From Cytophagales bacterium (GTDB lineage: Bacteria; Bacteroidota; Bacteroidia; Cytophagales; Spirosomataceae): a DNA stretch of 36,747 bases. Each line of letters begins with the position of its first letter. The first letter of the stretch is position 1. The notes under the pieces were generated by a model. That model searched no databases, was not told the DNA's origin, and saw only the letters and a list, made by a program, of their open reading frames with translations. Shown here piece after piece: positions 16,466-25,722 of the stretch. The position numbers were made by a program, and so were the translations under genes. Where the stretch lies: positions 1 through 36,747 of the forward strand of contig JAAFJL010000035.1 of assembly GCA_013298865.1 (NCBI GenBank). Reading direction: 5' to 3'.

Positions 16466-17073
16466 GATTTTTTATGTTAAAATCCGACCTTCGTAAATAT
16501 TATCTTCAAGTAAGAAAACAACTTTCTGATGAAAAAATAGCGGCTGATAGTTTGGCAATCAGCAAGGTTTTTTTTCAGGAAATTGACCTATCTTCTATTA
16601 AAACCATTCATGTTTTTCTTCCAATTGCAACTCAAAATGAAATAGACACATTTCTGATAATCAATGAGTTGCAATCAAAATTTCCCCAAATTAATATTGC
16701 CATTCCTCGGAGTAACCCAAGGACTTTCGAGATGGAAAGTTATCTTTTTACAGAAAATACGATTCTTGAAAAAAACCAGTGGAATATCCTTGAACCAAAG
16801 CCTGAAACTTCCCAAATAGTACTGCCAACTGAGATAGATTTAGTCTTGATTCCGCTGTTAGTTTTTGACAAATCTGGCAATCGGGTTGGTTACGGAAAAG
16901 GTTTTTATGACAGGTTTTTGTCTGATACTCGCCCAAATACTTTAAAAATCGGACTATCTATTTTTCCCCCAATCGAAGTAATTAGTGATGTTTCTGAGTT
17001 TGATATTCCTTTAGATATGTGTATTTGCCCGAAAGATGAAACATCAAACGAGTTTCAGTTGTACCGAATTTAA
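16462..17073 (+). CDS. ygfA: 5-formyltetrahydrofolate cyclo-ligase
   Basis: Converts 5-formyl-THF to 5,10-methenyl-THF using ATP, salvaging the stable folate by-product of serine hydroxymethyltransferase. It has 203 residues, of normal length. The N-terminus LKSDLRKYYLQVRKQLS carries the basic nucleotide-contact region. The hallmark is LIPLLVFDKSGNRVGYGKGFYDRFL, whose glycine-rich loop binds ATP. The start at 16462 overlaps the DUF2256 stop; a second ATG at 16474 would remove only MRFF and is equally plausible. Confidence 0.93.
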   Translation: MRFFMLKSDLRKYYLQVRKQLSDEKIAADSLAISKVFFQEIDLSSIKTIHVFLPIATQNEIDTFLIINELQSKFPQINIAIPRSNPRTFEMESYLFTENTILEKNQWNILEPKPETSQIVLPTEIDLVLIPLLVFDKSGNRVGYGKGFYDRFLSDTRPNTLKIGLSIFPPIEVISDVSEFDIPLDMCICPKDETSNEFQLYRI

Positions 17074-17099
17074 AAGCACAGGAGAAACTCAATCCTTCA

Positions 17100-17519
17100 T
17101 TGAAACCCATTGAAGTTCAACAACAATTTTTAAGAGTTCGGTTTGTTTATGACCGTCAGTTGATTGATAATCCTTTGGCTTTACAAATTCCGTTACTTCA
17201 ATCACACGACCCAGAAGTAAGTTTGAATTTTTTGAAATATAAATCTCAAAGAAAGGCATCAAATATGATTGGCATTATTCCTGCGGGAGTGTCATTGTAT
17301 GCCATTTTTTACCGAGAAAAAGTATCGGACGGTTTTTATTGGTCAATTGTAGGTAGTAGTTTTTTATTGAGAACCTATCTAAATATCCGAGCCACTAAGC
17401 ATTTAACCACAGCCATCGGGCGATACAATAGCCTTTTACCCAATCAAGTAGGCATTCAGTTTGAACCCCTACCTGATAACCAACAGGTACTTGGGCTAAC
17501 TTTTACTAAGAATTTTTAA
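17100..17519 (+). CDS. Hypothetical protein with a central membrane hairpin, TTG start
   Basis: 139 residues, family not recognised. A soluble N-terminal part (about 1-50) is followed by a hydrophobic pair, IGIIPAGVSLYAIFY and FYWSIVGSSFLLRTYL (about 57-95). The tail contains repeated Asn, Pro and Gln residues and ends in LGLTFTKNF. No ATG is available in frame nearby; TTG at 17100 is the likely start, with a GGAG at 17081-17084 somewhat far upstream. It begins 26 bp after the cyclo-ligase stop, so the three small genes probably share a transcript. Confidence 0.6.
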   Translation: MKPIEVQQQFLRVRFVYDRQLIDNPLALQIPLLQSHDPEVSLNFLKYKSQRKASNMIGIIPAGVSLYAIFYREKVSDGFYWSIVGSSFLLRTYLNIRATKHLTTAIGRYNSLLPNQVGIQFEPLPDNQQVLGLTFTKNF

Positions 17520-17520
17520 G

Positions 17521-17546
17521 ACTTTCCTGTAAAGTGCAGGTTTTTT
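17521..17546 (+). terminator. Weak intrinsic terminator after the membrane-protein gene
   Basis: CCTG-TAAAGTG-CAGG is followed by a run of six T. The stem is only four base pairs, so termination may be partial. It sits between the hypothetical gene and asd. Confidence 0.4.
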
Positions 17547-17581
17547 AATTTATACAATCAATTCATAATCAATTAGTTAAA

Positions 17582-18577
17582 ATGAAAGTAGCAGTAGTCG
17601 GAGCCACAGGTTTGGTCGGTGGCGAAATCCTAAAAGTAATGGCGGAACGTAATTTCCCCGTAACAGAACTCATTCCAGTAGCGTCAGAGCGTTCGGTTGG
17701 TAAACAGGTTGAGTTTAAGGGTAAACAGTTCACAGTAGTGAGTTTCGAGGATGCTATAAAGATGAAACCTGATTTTGCAGTTTTTTCTGCGGGCGGTGGT
17801 ACATCAACAAAATTAGCTCCCCTTTTTGCAGCAGCAGGAATTACCGTTATTGATAATTCATCGGCTTGGAGAATGGATCCAACAAAAAAATTGGTAGTTC
17901 CAGAAATCAACGCTTACACACTTACAAGTGAAGACAAAATTATTGCTAATCCGAACTGTTCGACAATTCAGATGGTGGTGGTGTTGAATCCTTTGCACAA
18001 AAAATATAAAGTTAAACGTGTGGTTGTATCTACGTATCAGTCAGTTACGGGTACTGGAAAGGCTGCGGTAGATCAACTTTTTGCAGAACGTGAAGGGCGT
18101 ACAGACGTTCCTGCGGTGTATCCGCACAAGATTGACTTGAATGTTTTGCCACATATTGATGTCTTCTTGGACAATGGTTATACCAAAGAAGAAATGAAAA
18201 TGGTATTGGAAACCAAGAAAATCATGATGGATGATTCTATCGCTGTGACGGCTACAACGGTTCGTATTCCAACAATTGGTGGACACTCAGAATCTGTAAA
18301 TGTTGAGTTTGAAAATGAATTCGATGTGCAGGAAGTGATGGATATTTTGGCAAAAGAAGAGGGCATAATTGTTCAAGATGACCCAAAGAATTTTGTTTAT
18401 CCAATGCCAATTAATGCCCACGGAAAGGATGAAGTTTTTGTAGGAAGAATTCGTCGTGATGAAACTCAACCCAAGACAATTAATATGTGGATTGTTGCTG
18501 ATAACCTTCGCAAAGGTGCTGCTACAAATGCCATCCAAATTGCAGAATACTTAGCTGCAAAAGGTCTTGTGGGGTAG
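17582..18577 (+). CDS. asd: Aspartate-semialdehyde dehydrogenase
   Basis: NADPH-dependent enzyme making aspartate semialdehyde from aspartyl phosphate, the branch point to lysine/diaminopimelate, threonine and methionine. It has 331 residues. The N-terminal VAVVGATGLVGGEILKVM is the dinucleotide-binding loop. The catalytic cysteine is in ANPNCSTIQM (C126). YQSVTGTGKAA (about 152-162) and the active-site histidine in IGGHSESVNVE (about 242) complete the set. It appears monocistronic, with a good terminator downstream shared with the convergent export operon. Confidence 0.96.
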   Translation: MKVAVVGATGLVGGEILKVMAERNFPVTELIPVASERSVGKQVEFKGKQFTVVSFEDAIKMKPDFAVFSAGGGTSTKLAPLFAAAGITVIDNSSAWRMDPTKKLVVPEINAYTLTSEDKIIANPNCSTIQMVVVLNPLHKKYKVKRVVVSTYQSVTGTGKAAVDQLFAEREGRTDVPAVYPHKIDLNVLPHIDVFLDNGYTKEEMKMVLETKKIMMDDSIAVTATTVRIPTIGGHSESVNVEFENEFDVQEVMDILAKEEGIIVQDDPKNFVYPMPINAHGKDEVFVGRIRRDETQPKTINMWIVADNLRKGAATNAIQIAEYLAAKGLVG

Positions 18578-18720
18578 GAATAATGATAGAGTTTTGAATG
18601 ATAGAATGAGTGAATGTTGCTGATAATCAAATTGTTGAGATTTGAATTGTTGTAACTCATTGATATTCAAATTTCATTGTCATATACTTTTCGCAAACTA
18701 ATTTTATTTGAGTAAAACAA

Positions 18721-18750
18721 AAAAGCCGAAGCGTTTACTTCGGCTTTTTT
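18721..18750. terminator. Bidirectional intrinsic terminator between asd and the HlyD gene
   Basis: AAAAGCCGAAG (18721-18731), loop CGTTTA, CTTCGGCTTTT (18738-18748). The 11-bp stem is flanked by A and T runs, so it can act on both strands. It ends asd on plus and the peptide-export operon on minus. Confidence 0.85.
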
Positions 18751-18753
18751 GTT

Positions 18754-20115
18754 TTACCTCTGGTTCATCATCTTTCGCAGTCCGTAGAATGTTCTTTCTA
18801 AAAGCCTCATGTCGTCCGTAATGATTTCGAGAGAGCCTTGCATTTCAGCTCTGAAAGGAAGTGTTTTGTCATAATTTGTTTTTAGCCCATCCGACAATTT
18901 TATCTTAACTCTGTATTGATTTCCCATCGGAGTTGGCTCGATTTCTTGGATATTTCCAGATAAACTACCGTATTCTTCAAAAGGGTAATTGACTAATTTA
19001 ATAATCACTTGTTGCCCAACTTTTACTTTCCCAAAATTCTGAGCCGATACATTTGCCATTGCCACAACAGGTTGATTTTTGGGCAAAACAGCAAAAAGGG
19101 TATCACCTGAACGAACAGTTTGATTTTCGCTAAGGTCTTTCAAGAAAGTCAACTCACCGTCGGAGGGTGCAGTTATGACAAAATTTTGTTGCCAGTTTGC
19201 CAAAAGATTATCAATATTTTGGATAGATTGCTGAATGTTATCTCGGTAAGTTCTGGTTTTTTGGACAAACTCAAAATCCAATTCAGAAAGTTGCTTTTGC
19301 CTATCCGAAAGTGTTAAGCTATTCTCTACCAGTGTTTTAGCGTACGTTTCTTTTTCTTTTTTCTTCTGAATAAAAGCATTTTCCAAGTTTAAATATTCCA
19401 GTTTCCCATAGACTTTTTCTTGATACAGTTTTTTATCGGCATTGTACTTTATCTCGGCATTATTGAACTCCTCATTGTTTAAATCAACCTGACGATTATT
19501 GATGACAACCATTTTTTTATAATCTGTAATTTGTTGGGTCAAAATCGTTCTGCGTTGCTGATAAATGGCATCACCCATGAGCCTTTCTGACTCCTGATAG
19601 TTTTTCAGAAGACTATTGTATTCAGCTTGTAAGTCCCCGAAAGTCAGGGCATTAGAAGGAAAAGAAACTTTTGAAGAAGTATTCTGAAGGTAATTTTTTA
19701 ATTGCTGAGAAAGTGTTTGTAGCACGGGTAAGTTTTCTAAGCGAGTTGTATTTTCAATTTCTGCCAAAAAATCTCCCTGCTTTACTTCCTGATTGGGTTT
19801 TGCCAATAATTTTTGTAACCGCCCAGAAGCCCGTGGAATAACTTTGAAAGGAGGTTTTTCAGTAGTAATCATTACACTACTTTTAATGATTTCTGGGTAT
19901 TTGATATACCAAGAAGCCACTAAACCCAACACACCCAAAGCAGCGATTACGGTAAGTCCATAGCGAATAATCCCAGCAGGGCGTTTGCTCAGAATCTCAT
20001 TAACTTCCTCAGAGCGAAGTTCAAGATTTGGGCGTGGAGGAATCAGGAATGTCTCAGGTTCTGAGCCATTCAGATGAACCGATTCTATTTCTATGTCTTT
20101 TACGTTAATTTCCAT
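18754..20115 (-). CDS. HlyD-family periplasmic adaptor of the peptide exporter
   Basis: 453-residue membrane-fusion protein linking an inner-membrane ABC exporter to an outer-membrane channel. A cytosolic N-terminus (about 1-48) precedes one membrane helix (about 50-70). Then come a lipoyl-like half (IPRASGRLQKLLAKPNQEV), a long alpha-helical hairpin (about 140-300) and the second lipoyl half with a beta-barrel (PSDGELTFLKDLSENQTVRSGD). It lies 56 bp after the C39 exporter gene and is last in the operon. No TolC homologue is encoded in the window, so a shared channel is likely. Confidence 0.9.
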   Translation of the reverse strand: MEINVKDIEIESVHLNGSEPETFLIPPRPNLELRSEEVNEILSKRPAGIIRYGLTVIAALGVLGLVASWYIKYPEIIKSSVMITTEKPPFKVIPRASGRLQKLLAKPNQEVKQGDFLAEIENTTRLENLPVLQTLSQQLKNYLQNTSSKVSFPSNALTFGDLQAEYNSLLKNYQESERLMGDAIYQQRRTILTQQITDYKKMVVINNRQVDLNNEEFNNAEIKYNADKKLYQEKVYGKLEYLNLENAFIQKKKEKETYAKTLVENSLTLSDRQKQLSELDFEFVQKTRTYRDNIQQSIQNIDNLLANWQQNFVITAPSDGELTFLKDLSENQTVRSGDTLFAVLPKNQPVVAMANVSAQNFGKVKVGQQVIIKLVNYPFEEYGSLSGNIQEIEPTPMGNQYRVKIKLSDGLKTNYDKTLPFRAEMQGSLEIITDDMRLLERTFYGLRKMMNQR

Positions 20116-20171
20116 GAGGTTTTGTATTGCAAAGTTTTTTAGGAATGTTTTAGTCTCGAAAATCGAACAAA

Positions 20172-22403
20172 TCAGTTACCCAATTCTAATTGATTTTTTA
20201 CTAAATCATAATACTCGCCCCGCTTTATTGTAAGGCTTTCATGTGTACCTGTTTCAATAATTTCGCCTTTATGTAGTACCACAATTTGGTCTGCATTTTT
20301 TACAGTACTCAGGCGATGTGCAACTACGATTACAGTTCTACCCTGAAAAAATTCGTCGAGGTTTTCTAAGATTTTCTTTTCGTTATTGGCATCTAAGGCG
20401 TTGGTTGCTTCATCGAAAAACAGGTAGTCTGGTTCTTTATAAACCGCTCTGGCAATGAGTAGGCGTTGTTTTTGCCCCTGACTAATCCCATTTCCTTCCG
20501 AGCCAATTTTAGTATTTAACCCCAAAGGCAGACTTTCAATAAACTCCATAATATTGGCTACTTCGCAAGCATGATAGAGTTTTTCGAGGTTCGGACTTTC
20601 ATCGCCCAAAGCTATATTTCTGGCAATAGAATCTGAGAAAATAAATCCGTCTTGCATTACAATACCACATTTGCCACGCCATTGTTTAGCACTAACGCTA
20701 TTCAGAGGAGTTTTATTAACCAAAATATCCCCTTTGACTTCATAAAATTTCAACAATAATTTCAATAATGTTGTCTTTCCGCTTCCACTCATACCCACAA
20801 TAGCAGTGACTTTCCCTTCTGGAATTTCGAGATTGAGATTCTTTAAAACAGGCTCATTTCCTGCTCCTGGGTAGGTGAAAGAGAGATTTTTGAGAGAAAG
20901 CCCCCTTGCCCCCAGAGAGGGAACTTTCTCGAACGATTTGGGGTCTAAAATTCCCCCCCTGGAGGCAGAGGCGACCGACGCTTCGGGGGTTTCCTCATCC
21001 TCCAAATCATGAATTTCGTTCAAACGTTCCAAGCTAATTTTGGCACTTTGGGCAGACTGGACAAACTGTATCAGAGATTCAATCGGAGCATTCAACTGTC
21101 CGATAATATACTGCACTGCCAACATTGTTCCCAGCGTAAGCTGCCCGTCCACGACGGCTTTAGCAGTAAAGAAAGTTATCAGAATATTTTTACCTTCATT
21201 CAAGAAAAACGCTCCTGCTTGTTGGTATTGATTGAGTGCCAAACCTTTAGTCTGAAACTGGAACATTTTAGTCTGAATTCGTTCCCATTCCCAGCGTTTC
21301 AGGTGTTCGGCATTGGCTAATTTTATTTCCTGCATTCCTTGAATCAACTGCACCAAAGAACCCTGATTTTTAGCAGCGACATCAAACATTTTGAAATCTA
21401 ATTTGCGTCTTTCTTTCAGGAAAATCATTACCCACAATGCGTATAGGATTGAACCTACCATAAAAATCAAGAAAATGGGCAAACTATACATCGCTAAAAC
21501 TCCCCCGAAAATGACCAGATTGACCAGAGAAAAAAGTGTGCTGAGAGTTTGCCCCGTCAGGAATTGTTCGATTCTACTATGGTCGCCGATGCGTTGCATG
21601 ATGTCACCAAACATTTTTGTATCGAAAAACGACATGGGCAGTTTCATCAGTTTTATCAAAAAATCAGAGAGAATCGAGAGATTGATACGGATACTGATGT
21701 GTAATAAAATCCAAGAACGGATAAATTCCACAACGGTTCTACTGGCAAAAAGCATCAATTGGGCAATCAGCATGACGTAGATAAAATTGAGGTTTCGGGT
21801 CTGAATACCCACATCCACAATTGATTGCGTAAGAAAAGGGAAAACCAATTGCAAGCCACTACCCACCAGCAAACCAACGGCTAACTGGAACAATAATTTT
21901 TTGTACGACCAGAGATATTTGAGAAGATAAGAAAAATCTAAACCCGTTTTTTTATCCTCCTCAGTCTCGAAAAATGCAGGCGTAGGTTCTACCAAAAGAG
22001 CCACACCCACAGGCTGACCGTCCTCTTGGGTAGTAGCCCAATGTTCACAGAAATCAGCTTTAGATATTTTGCGTAAACCTTTGCCTGGGTCGGCGAGTAA
22101 TAGCTCCCTGCCTCCAGAGGGGGCAAGTACTACAAAATGGTTTTGTTGCCAGTGAATTATGCAGGGTAATGGAGCATCGTTTATGAGTTTTTCAAAAGGG
22201 ACTTTAACGGCTAAGGTTCTGAACCCCACACTTTCGGCAGCCTCGGCAATACCCAAAAGCGAAACACCTTCTCTACTAAAACCAGAAGCATCACGCAATT
22301 TTTGGAGATTTAGGTTCCGCCCGTGGTACTTCGCAATCATCCGAAGGCACGTAGGACCACAATCCATTTGGTCGAGTTGTTGATAGAAAGGGAATTTAGG
22401 CAT
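20172..22403 (-). CDS. C39 peptidase-containing ABC exporter (bacteriocin-type)
   Basis: 743-residue half-transporter that cleaves double-glycine leaders and exports the peptide. The C39 domain (1-135) has the catalytic Cys in QMDCGPTCL (C15), an upstream Gln (Q9), His in QNHFVVL (H89) and Asp in LADPGKG (D105). The membrane domain spans about 165-460. The ATPase has Walker A GMSGSGKTT (537-545), signature ISQGQKQRLLIARA (640-653), Walker B YLFFDEATNALD (660-671) and switch AHRLS. All catalytic residues are intact. Residues about 473-503 are an unusual GC-rich in-frame insertion. It lies between the TlpA genes and the adaptor gene. Confidence 0.95.
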   Translation of the reverse strand: MPKFPFYQQLDQMDCGPTCLRMIAKYHGRNLNLQKLRDASGFSREGVSLLGIAEAAESVGFRTLAVKVPFEKLINDAPLPCIIHWQQNHFVVLAPSGGRELLLADPGKGLRKISKADFCEHWATTQEDGQPVGVALLVEPTPAFFETEEDKKTGLDFSYLLKYLWSYKKLLFQLAVGLLVGSGLQLVFPFLTQSIVDVGIQTRNLNFIYVMLIAQLMLFASRTVVEFIRSWILLHISIRINLSILSDFLIKLMKLPMSFFDTKMFGDIMQRIGDHSRIEQFLTGQTLSTLFSLVNLVIFGGVLAMYSLPIFLIFMVGSILYALWVMIFLKERRKLDFKMFDVAAKNQGSLVQLIQGMQEIKLANAEHLKRWEWERIQTKMFQFQTKGLALNQYQQAGAFFLNEGKNILITFFTAKAVVDGQLTLGTMLAVQYIIGQLNAPIESLIQFVQSAQSAKISLERLNEIHDLEDEETPEASVASASRGGILDPKSFEKVPSLGARGLSLKNLSFTYPGAGNEPVLKNLNLEIPEGKVTAIVGMSGSGKTTLLKLLLKFYEVKGDILVNKTPLNSVSAKQWRGKCGIVMQDGFIFSDSIARNIALGDESPNLEKLYHACEVANIMEFIESLPLGLNTKIGSEGNGISQGQKQRLLIARAVYKEPDYLFFDEATNALDANNEKKILENLDEFFQGRTVIVVAHRLSTVKNADQIVVLHKGEIIETGTHESLTIKRGEYYDLVKNQLELGN
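20895..20990. repeat. GC-rich imperfect palindrome inserted in frame in the exporter gene
   Basis: About 95 bp, far richer in G and C than its surroundings, with runs of 5-7 C. The two halves are roughly inverted copies: one contains TTGCCCCCAGAGAGGGAA, the other CCCCCCTGGAGGCAG. It encodes residues about 473-503, between the last membrane helix and the first ATPase strand, a region where length change is tolerated. It keeps the reading frame and has no stop. Confidence 0.6.
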
Positions 22404-22439
22404 GAGTTTTAGGTTATCAGGAGGAATCTGTTAAATAAA

Positions 22440-22476
22440 TAGAACGTCTAATATAAGGATTTTATTGGACGTTCTA
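22440..22476 (-). promoter_or_regulatory. Hairpin between the last TlpA gene and the exporter gene
   Basis: TAGAACGTCTAATA (22440-22453) pairs with TATTGGACGTTCTA (22463-22476), 14 bp with one G-T pair. In the minus-strand transcript it is followed by a weak U-rich stretch (UUUAUUU), then the exporter start 37 nt later. It may be a leaky terminator or a processing site that sets the ratio of maturation proteins to exporter. Confidence 0.5.
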
Positions 22477-22508
22477 CTGATGGATGGAGAAAAAGCACAA
22501 TTTCCATC

Positions 22509-23987
22509 TTATTTCTTCTTCAATAAATCATCAAAGATTTGCCTAATTTTTGGGTCTGATGGGCGTGGTGCGTCTTGGTTGATAAATTGACCTTTTGAAT
22601 CCATTATCATATATCTTGGTATTGAAGAAATTTTATACTTTTTGGATAGAGTTGAATTATCCCCCTCAAGTAATAAATAACTTTTACTTTCTGAAAGCCC
22701 AATCTGATTTGTAGCTATTTTCCATGCAGTAAGATCTTGGTCAGTAGAGATATAAATAAAATTTATCCCTTTTCCCGCATATTTCTCTTCTAATCTTTTA
22801 GAATGAGGCATTTCTGCACGGCAAGGTCCGCACCAAGATGCCCAATAATCAATATATGTAAGTTTATTTTGAGAGGCAATATTTGTAAATGAGTATTTTT
22901 TTTCGTCTTGAGATAATAATTCTAACTGGTTATCAACTACTTCAAAAAGTGAAAAGTGTTTATTTCTTACAGACTTGTGTAACAGAGTATCAGTAGTCGT
23001 ATTCATGAATAAATCATAATATTTTTTGCCAATGCTTTTTGAAAATGAGTGAATAATCCTATCTAACTCTCTTTCTAAAAGGTGATTTTTATAACGAGCT
23101 TCAAAAAGGTTAGTTTTAGTCAGTTCATCATATATTTCACAATAATCTCTGTTTACAGAATCATTGAATTTCATTTCTTTGGCTTTTTCAACAAAAAATT
23201 TATCCGCAATTCTTTCCGATAATTTGTAATTATATCTATCAGGGTAAGTAATTATAGAATTCTTCCTTTCTTCTATGAGCTTTCTTGCAGAATCCAGACT
23301 AATATGGGACTCTAAAATATTTAAAGAAAGACATAGGTTATCAAACTTATTTCTATTAAAATCAGCCGTGATGTCAGATATTAAACCACTTGTTTGGAGT
23401 GAATCTATTATGCGTATTGCTGATTTTACATAGATAGGAATTTCTTTGAATGCCTGAGTTTTAACTGTGTTTTTTTTATTGGGAAATTTTATGGCATCTT
23501 GAATTGAAATAAAATGAAGTGGATTTAGATACCTTTTGATTAGAGTAGTTGGATTTAGGTTTTTCAAATATAATAATTCATCTATTTTAAACTCATAAGA
23601 AGGTGTAGCTCTGTTTATGATTGTTATTTGTATTTCGTCTCCTTTAAGATTTATCCTTACTTTATCTCCTTTTTTTACAAGTACTTCAACCTCTTTTTTT
23701 AAAGTTTTACATCGAATAAGATAGTATTCATCTTCAGTTGAAAAAGTAACAGTTGTTAATGTATCTGTCAATGAATGTTTGTTTATTACTTCTTTACCAG
23801 TAAGGTACTGCTTGTCAAAAACTATTACATACGGGAAGAGATAAAAAAAGTTCTTGTACTTATCAATGGCTTGTTTAGTTTGTTTTTCGATAGATAATAT
23901 TATAGTATCAGCCTTACTTTTTTCATTTATTGAAGCAAAGGAAGGTAGAGAAATAAAAGCTAATAAAATTATGATTATTGTTTTCAT
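22509..23987 (-). CDS. Exported TlpA-family thioredoxin-fold protein (paralogue 1)
   Basis: 492 residues. It has a Sec signal peptide (MKTIIIILLAFISLPSFA), a long helical region of about 350 residues, then a C-terminal TlpA/thioredoxin domain. The active site is WCGPC (CGPC at 386-389) and the cis-proline is in SSIPRYMI (P457). Family members reduce or exchange disulfides outside the cytoplasm. The tail INQDAPRPSDPKIRQIF is identical in the two paralogues upstream. As third TlpA gene of the operon that starts with the Cys-rich precursor, it probably handles disulfides of that peptide. The middle resembles paralogue 2 (LISD motif and following helices). Confidence 0.87.
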   Translation of the reverse strand: MKTIIIILLAFISLPSFASINEKSKADTIILSIEKQTKQAIDKYKNFFYLFPYVIVFDKQYLTGKEVINKHSLTDTLTTVTFSTEDEYYLIRCKTLKKEVEVLVKKGDKVRINLKGDEIQITIINRATPSYEFKIDELLYLKNLNPTTLIKRYLNPLHFISIQDAIKFPNKKNTVKTQAFKEIPIYVKSAIRIIDSLQTSGLISDITADFNRNKFDNLCLSLNILESHISLDSARKLIEERKNSIITYPDRYNYKLSERIADKFFVEKAKEMKFNDSVNRDYCEIYDELTKTNLFEARYKNHLLERELDRIIHSFSKSIGKKYYDLFMNTTTDTLLHKSVRNKHFSLFEVVDNQLELLSQDEKKYSFTNIASQNKLTYIDYWASWCGPCRAEMPHSKRLEEKYAGKGINFIYISTDQDLTAWKIATNQIGLSESKSYLLLEGDNSTLSKKYKISSIPRYMIMDSKGQFINQDAPRPSDPKIRQIFDDLLKKK

Positions 23988-24032
23988 TGTTTCTTCGCAT
24001 GATTAAGCACTTTTATATTTATAATTTTCATC

Positions 24033-25637
24033 TTATTTCTTCTTCAATAAATCATCAAAGATTTGCCTAATTTTTGGGTCTGATGGGCGTGGAGCGTCTT
24101 GATTGATTAAAACTCCATTTTTATCAATAATCATGTAACGAGGTATTGTTTTAAGTTTATGTTCTTTAATAAATTTAGAGTTTTCAATGTTTAAAATTTG
24201 GAAACTATTGTCTAAGTTGTTGATTTCTAAACGCTCAGATGCTTTATTCCATTTCTGATAATTATCATCCATTGACAAAAACAATATTTCCAGATTCTTA
24301 TTTTTATAGTTTTGAATATGACTTTTTGAGTATTTCATTTCTTCAATACAAGGTCCACACCAACTTGCCCAAAAGTCTATGTAGAGAACTTTACCCTTCT
24401 TTTTTTGTAATAAATCCTCTATGGTAGTTTGTTTCTTCTCTAAGGTTAATAAATGCAGGTTTGAAGGACTCTTAAAAGAAAATACATCTTTTTGGTATTT
24501 TAACTGAGCCTTTTCGATGAGAGTTTTATCGGTAACTATTTCAGTAAAATTTTTAACGTATTTGTCAACGTCATCATGAAAGTACCTGTCAATTTTGTTT
24601 AAACTGATGTAGAGCATTCTCTCCTTTAATTTAGGACTCAACAAAGTTGAATTCTTTACAAAAGTGAAACTTTCTTTGGGGTCTCTCAGATTCAAATACT
24701 CAGATGTAGTCCACTTTGCTTTTGTCGTGAAATATTTTTTTTCAAAATTATCAAGGCATTGATTAAAATACTCATCATGAAAACTCTGTTTATCCAATCT
24801 CTCATTTATTTCATTTAGAGCAAGTGTAGAATCAATCGACCCTGACATTATTTTTAATTTTAACAATAAATTGGAATATTTTTGCTGATAAAAAGTATAA
24901 ACAGCATCGGAGATGAGATTGTTTTTGTTGAGTGAATCCAGAAATTGTTGGGTATTGTTATTTAGTACTTCCATTGAAGGAACTAACAATTTACCCATTT
25001 GATTTTCGAGATTTTCGTTGTATAATCCTTTCTCATATCCTTTTCTTAGTTGTTGGTTTTTACTTTCTTGCGGATCATCAAAGAAATGTTTGAAGGCTAC
25101 ACTCCAAGTGTCATACGCCTTACCAGTTGTTAAGTATGATTCTGTAAATTTTTTATTCAGACTATTCTCAATATTGAAATCTTGAGGGGCATAATTATAA
25201 GATGAATGTTTTATTACAACTGGTTTATTTCTATCAAAACTCATGATTAAAGAATCCCCTTTATGAACTAAAAAATCTTGAAACTCAAAGAACCCCAAAT
25301 ACCTGCGAACTATTACTTGATTTGAGTAGGTTGAGTAAGATGCCATTTTTTTACCTGCAATATCTTCAAAAGAAATCCTCTCAGCTTCCAAATCGTCATA
25401 AAAGTCCAGATACTCAACCCTTCCTGTCTTCATTGTTTTTGTTTTAAGGTCACCATTAAATTCAGGTTTATCAATAAACTGGATATGAACTACTCCTTCA
25501 TTTGTATTTTGAATAGAATCAACTTTGTTTACAGGCTTATCTGTAACATTTTTTGAATTTGTTTCGGTGCAACTTGACATTGTTATACCAATAAACACAA
25601 CGCTTAAATTTAGGAGAAAATACATGGGAAATTTCAT
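24033..25637 (-). CDS. TlpA-family thioredoxin-fold lipoprotein (paralogue 2)
   Basis: 534 residues, the longest of the three. The signal sequence ends in ITMSSC, a reasonable lipobox, so it is probably a lipoprotein anchored in a cell membrane. A beta-rich N-terminal part (about 45-150) is followed by helices (about 200-390). The thioredoxin domain has FWASWCGPC (CGPC at 427-430) and cis-Pro in KTIPRYMI. Its last residues match paralogue 1 exactly and its final 75 bp differ from that gene at two positions. It is separated from its neighbours by 45 and 85 bp, consistent with one transcript. Target inferred from context only. Confidence 0.87.
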   Translation of the reverse strand: MKFPMYFLLNLSVVFIGITMSSCTETNSKNVTDKPVNKVDSIQNTNEGVVHIQFIDKPEFNGDLKTKTMKTGRVEYLDFYDDLEAERISFEDIAGKKMASYSTYSNQVIVRRYLGFFEFQDFLVHKGDSLIMSFDRNKPVVIKHSSYNYAPQDFNIENSLNKKFTESYLTTGKAYDTWSVAFKHFFDDPQESKNQQLRKGYEKGLYNENLENQMGKLLVPSMEVLNNNTQQFLDSLNKNNLISDAVYTFYQQKYSNLLLKLKIMSGSIDSTLALNEINERLDKQSFHDEYFNQCLDNFEKKYFTTKAKWTTSEYLNLRDPKESFTFVKNSTLLSPKLKERMLYISLNKIDRYFHDDVDKYVKNFTEIVTDKTLIEKAQLKYQKDVFSFKSPSNLHLLTLEKKQTTIEDLLQKKKGKVLYIDFWASWCGPCIEEMKYSKSHIQNYKNKNLEILFLSMDDNYQKWNKASERLEINNLDNSFQILNIENSKFIKEHKLKTIPRYMIIDKNGVLINQDAPRPSDPKIRQIFDDLLKKK

Positions 25638-25722
25638 AGTTAGATTGATAAATGAACGGAATTATAGACTTTATTCAGATACAACTAACGACTGAAGAAT
25701 GGAGAAAAGTACAAATTTTACC

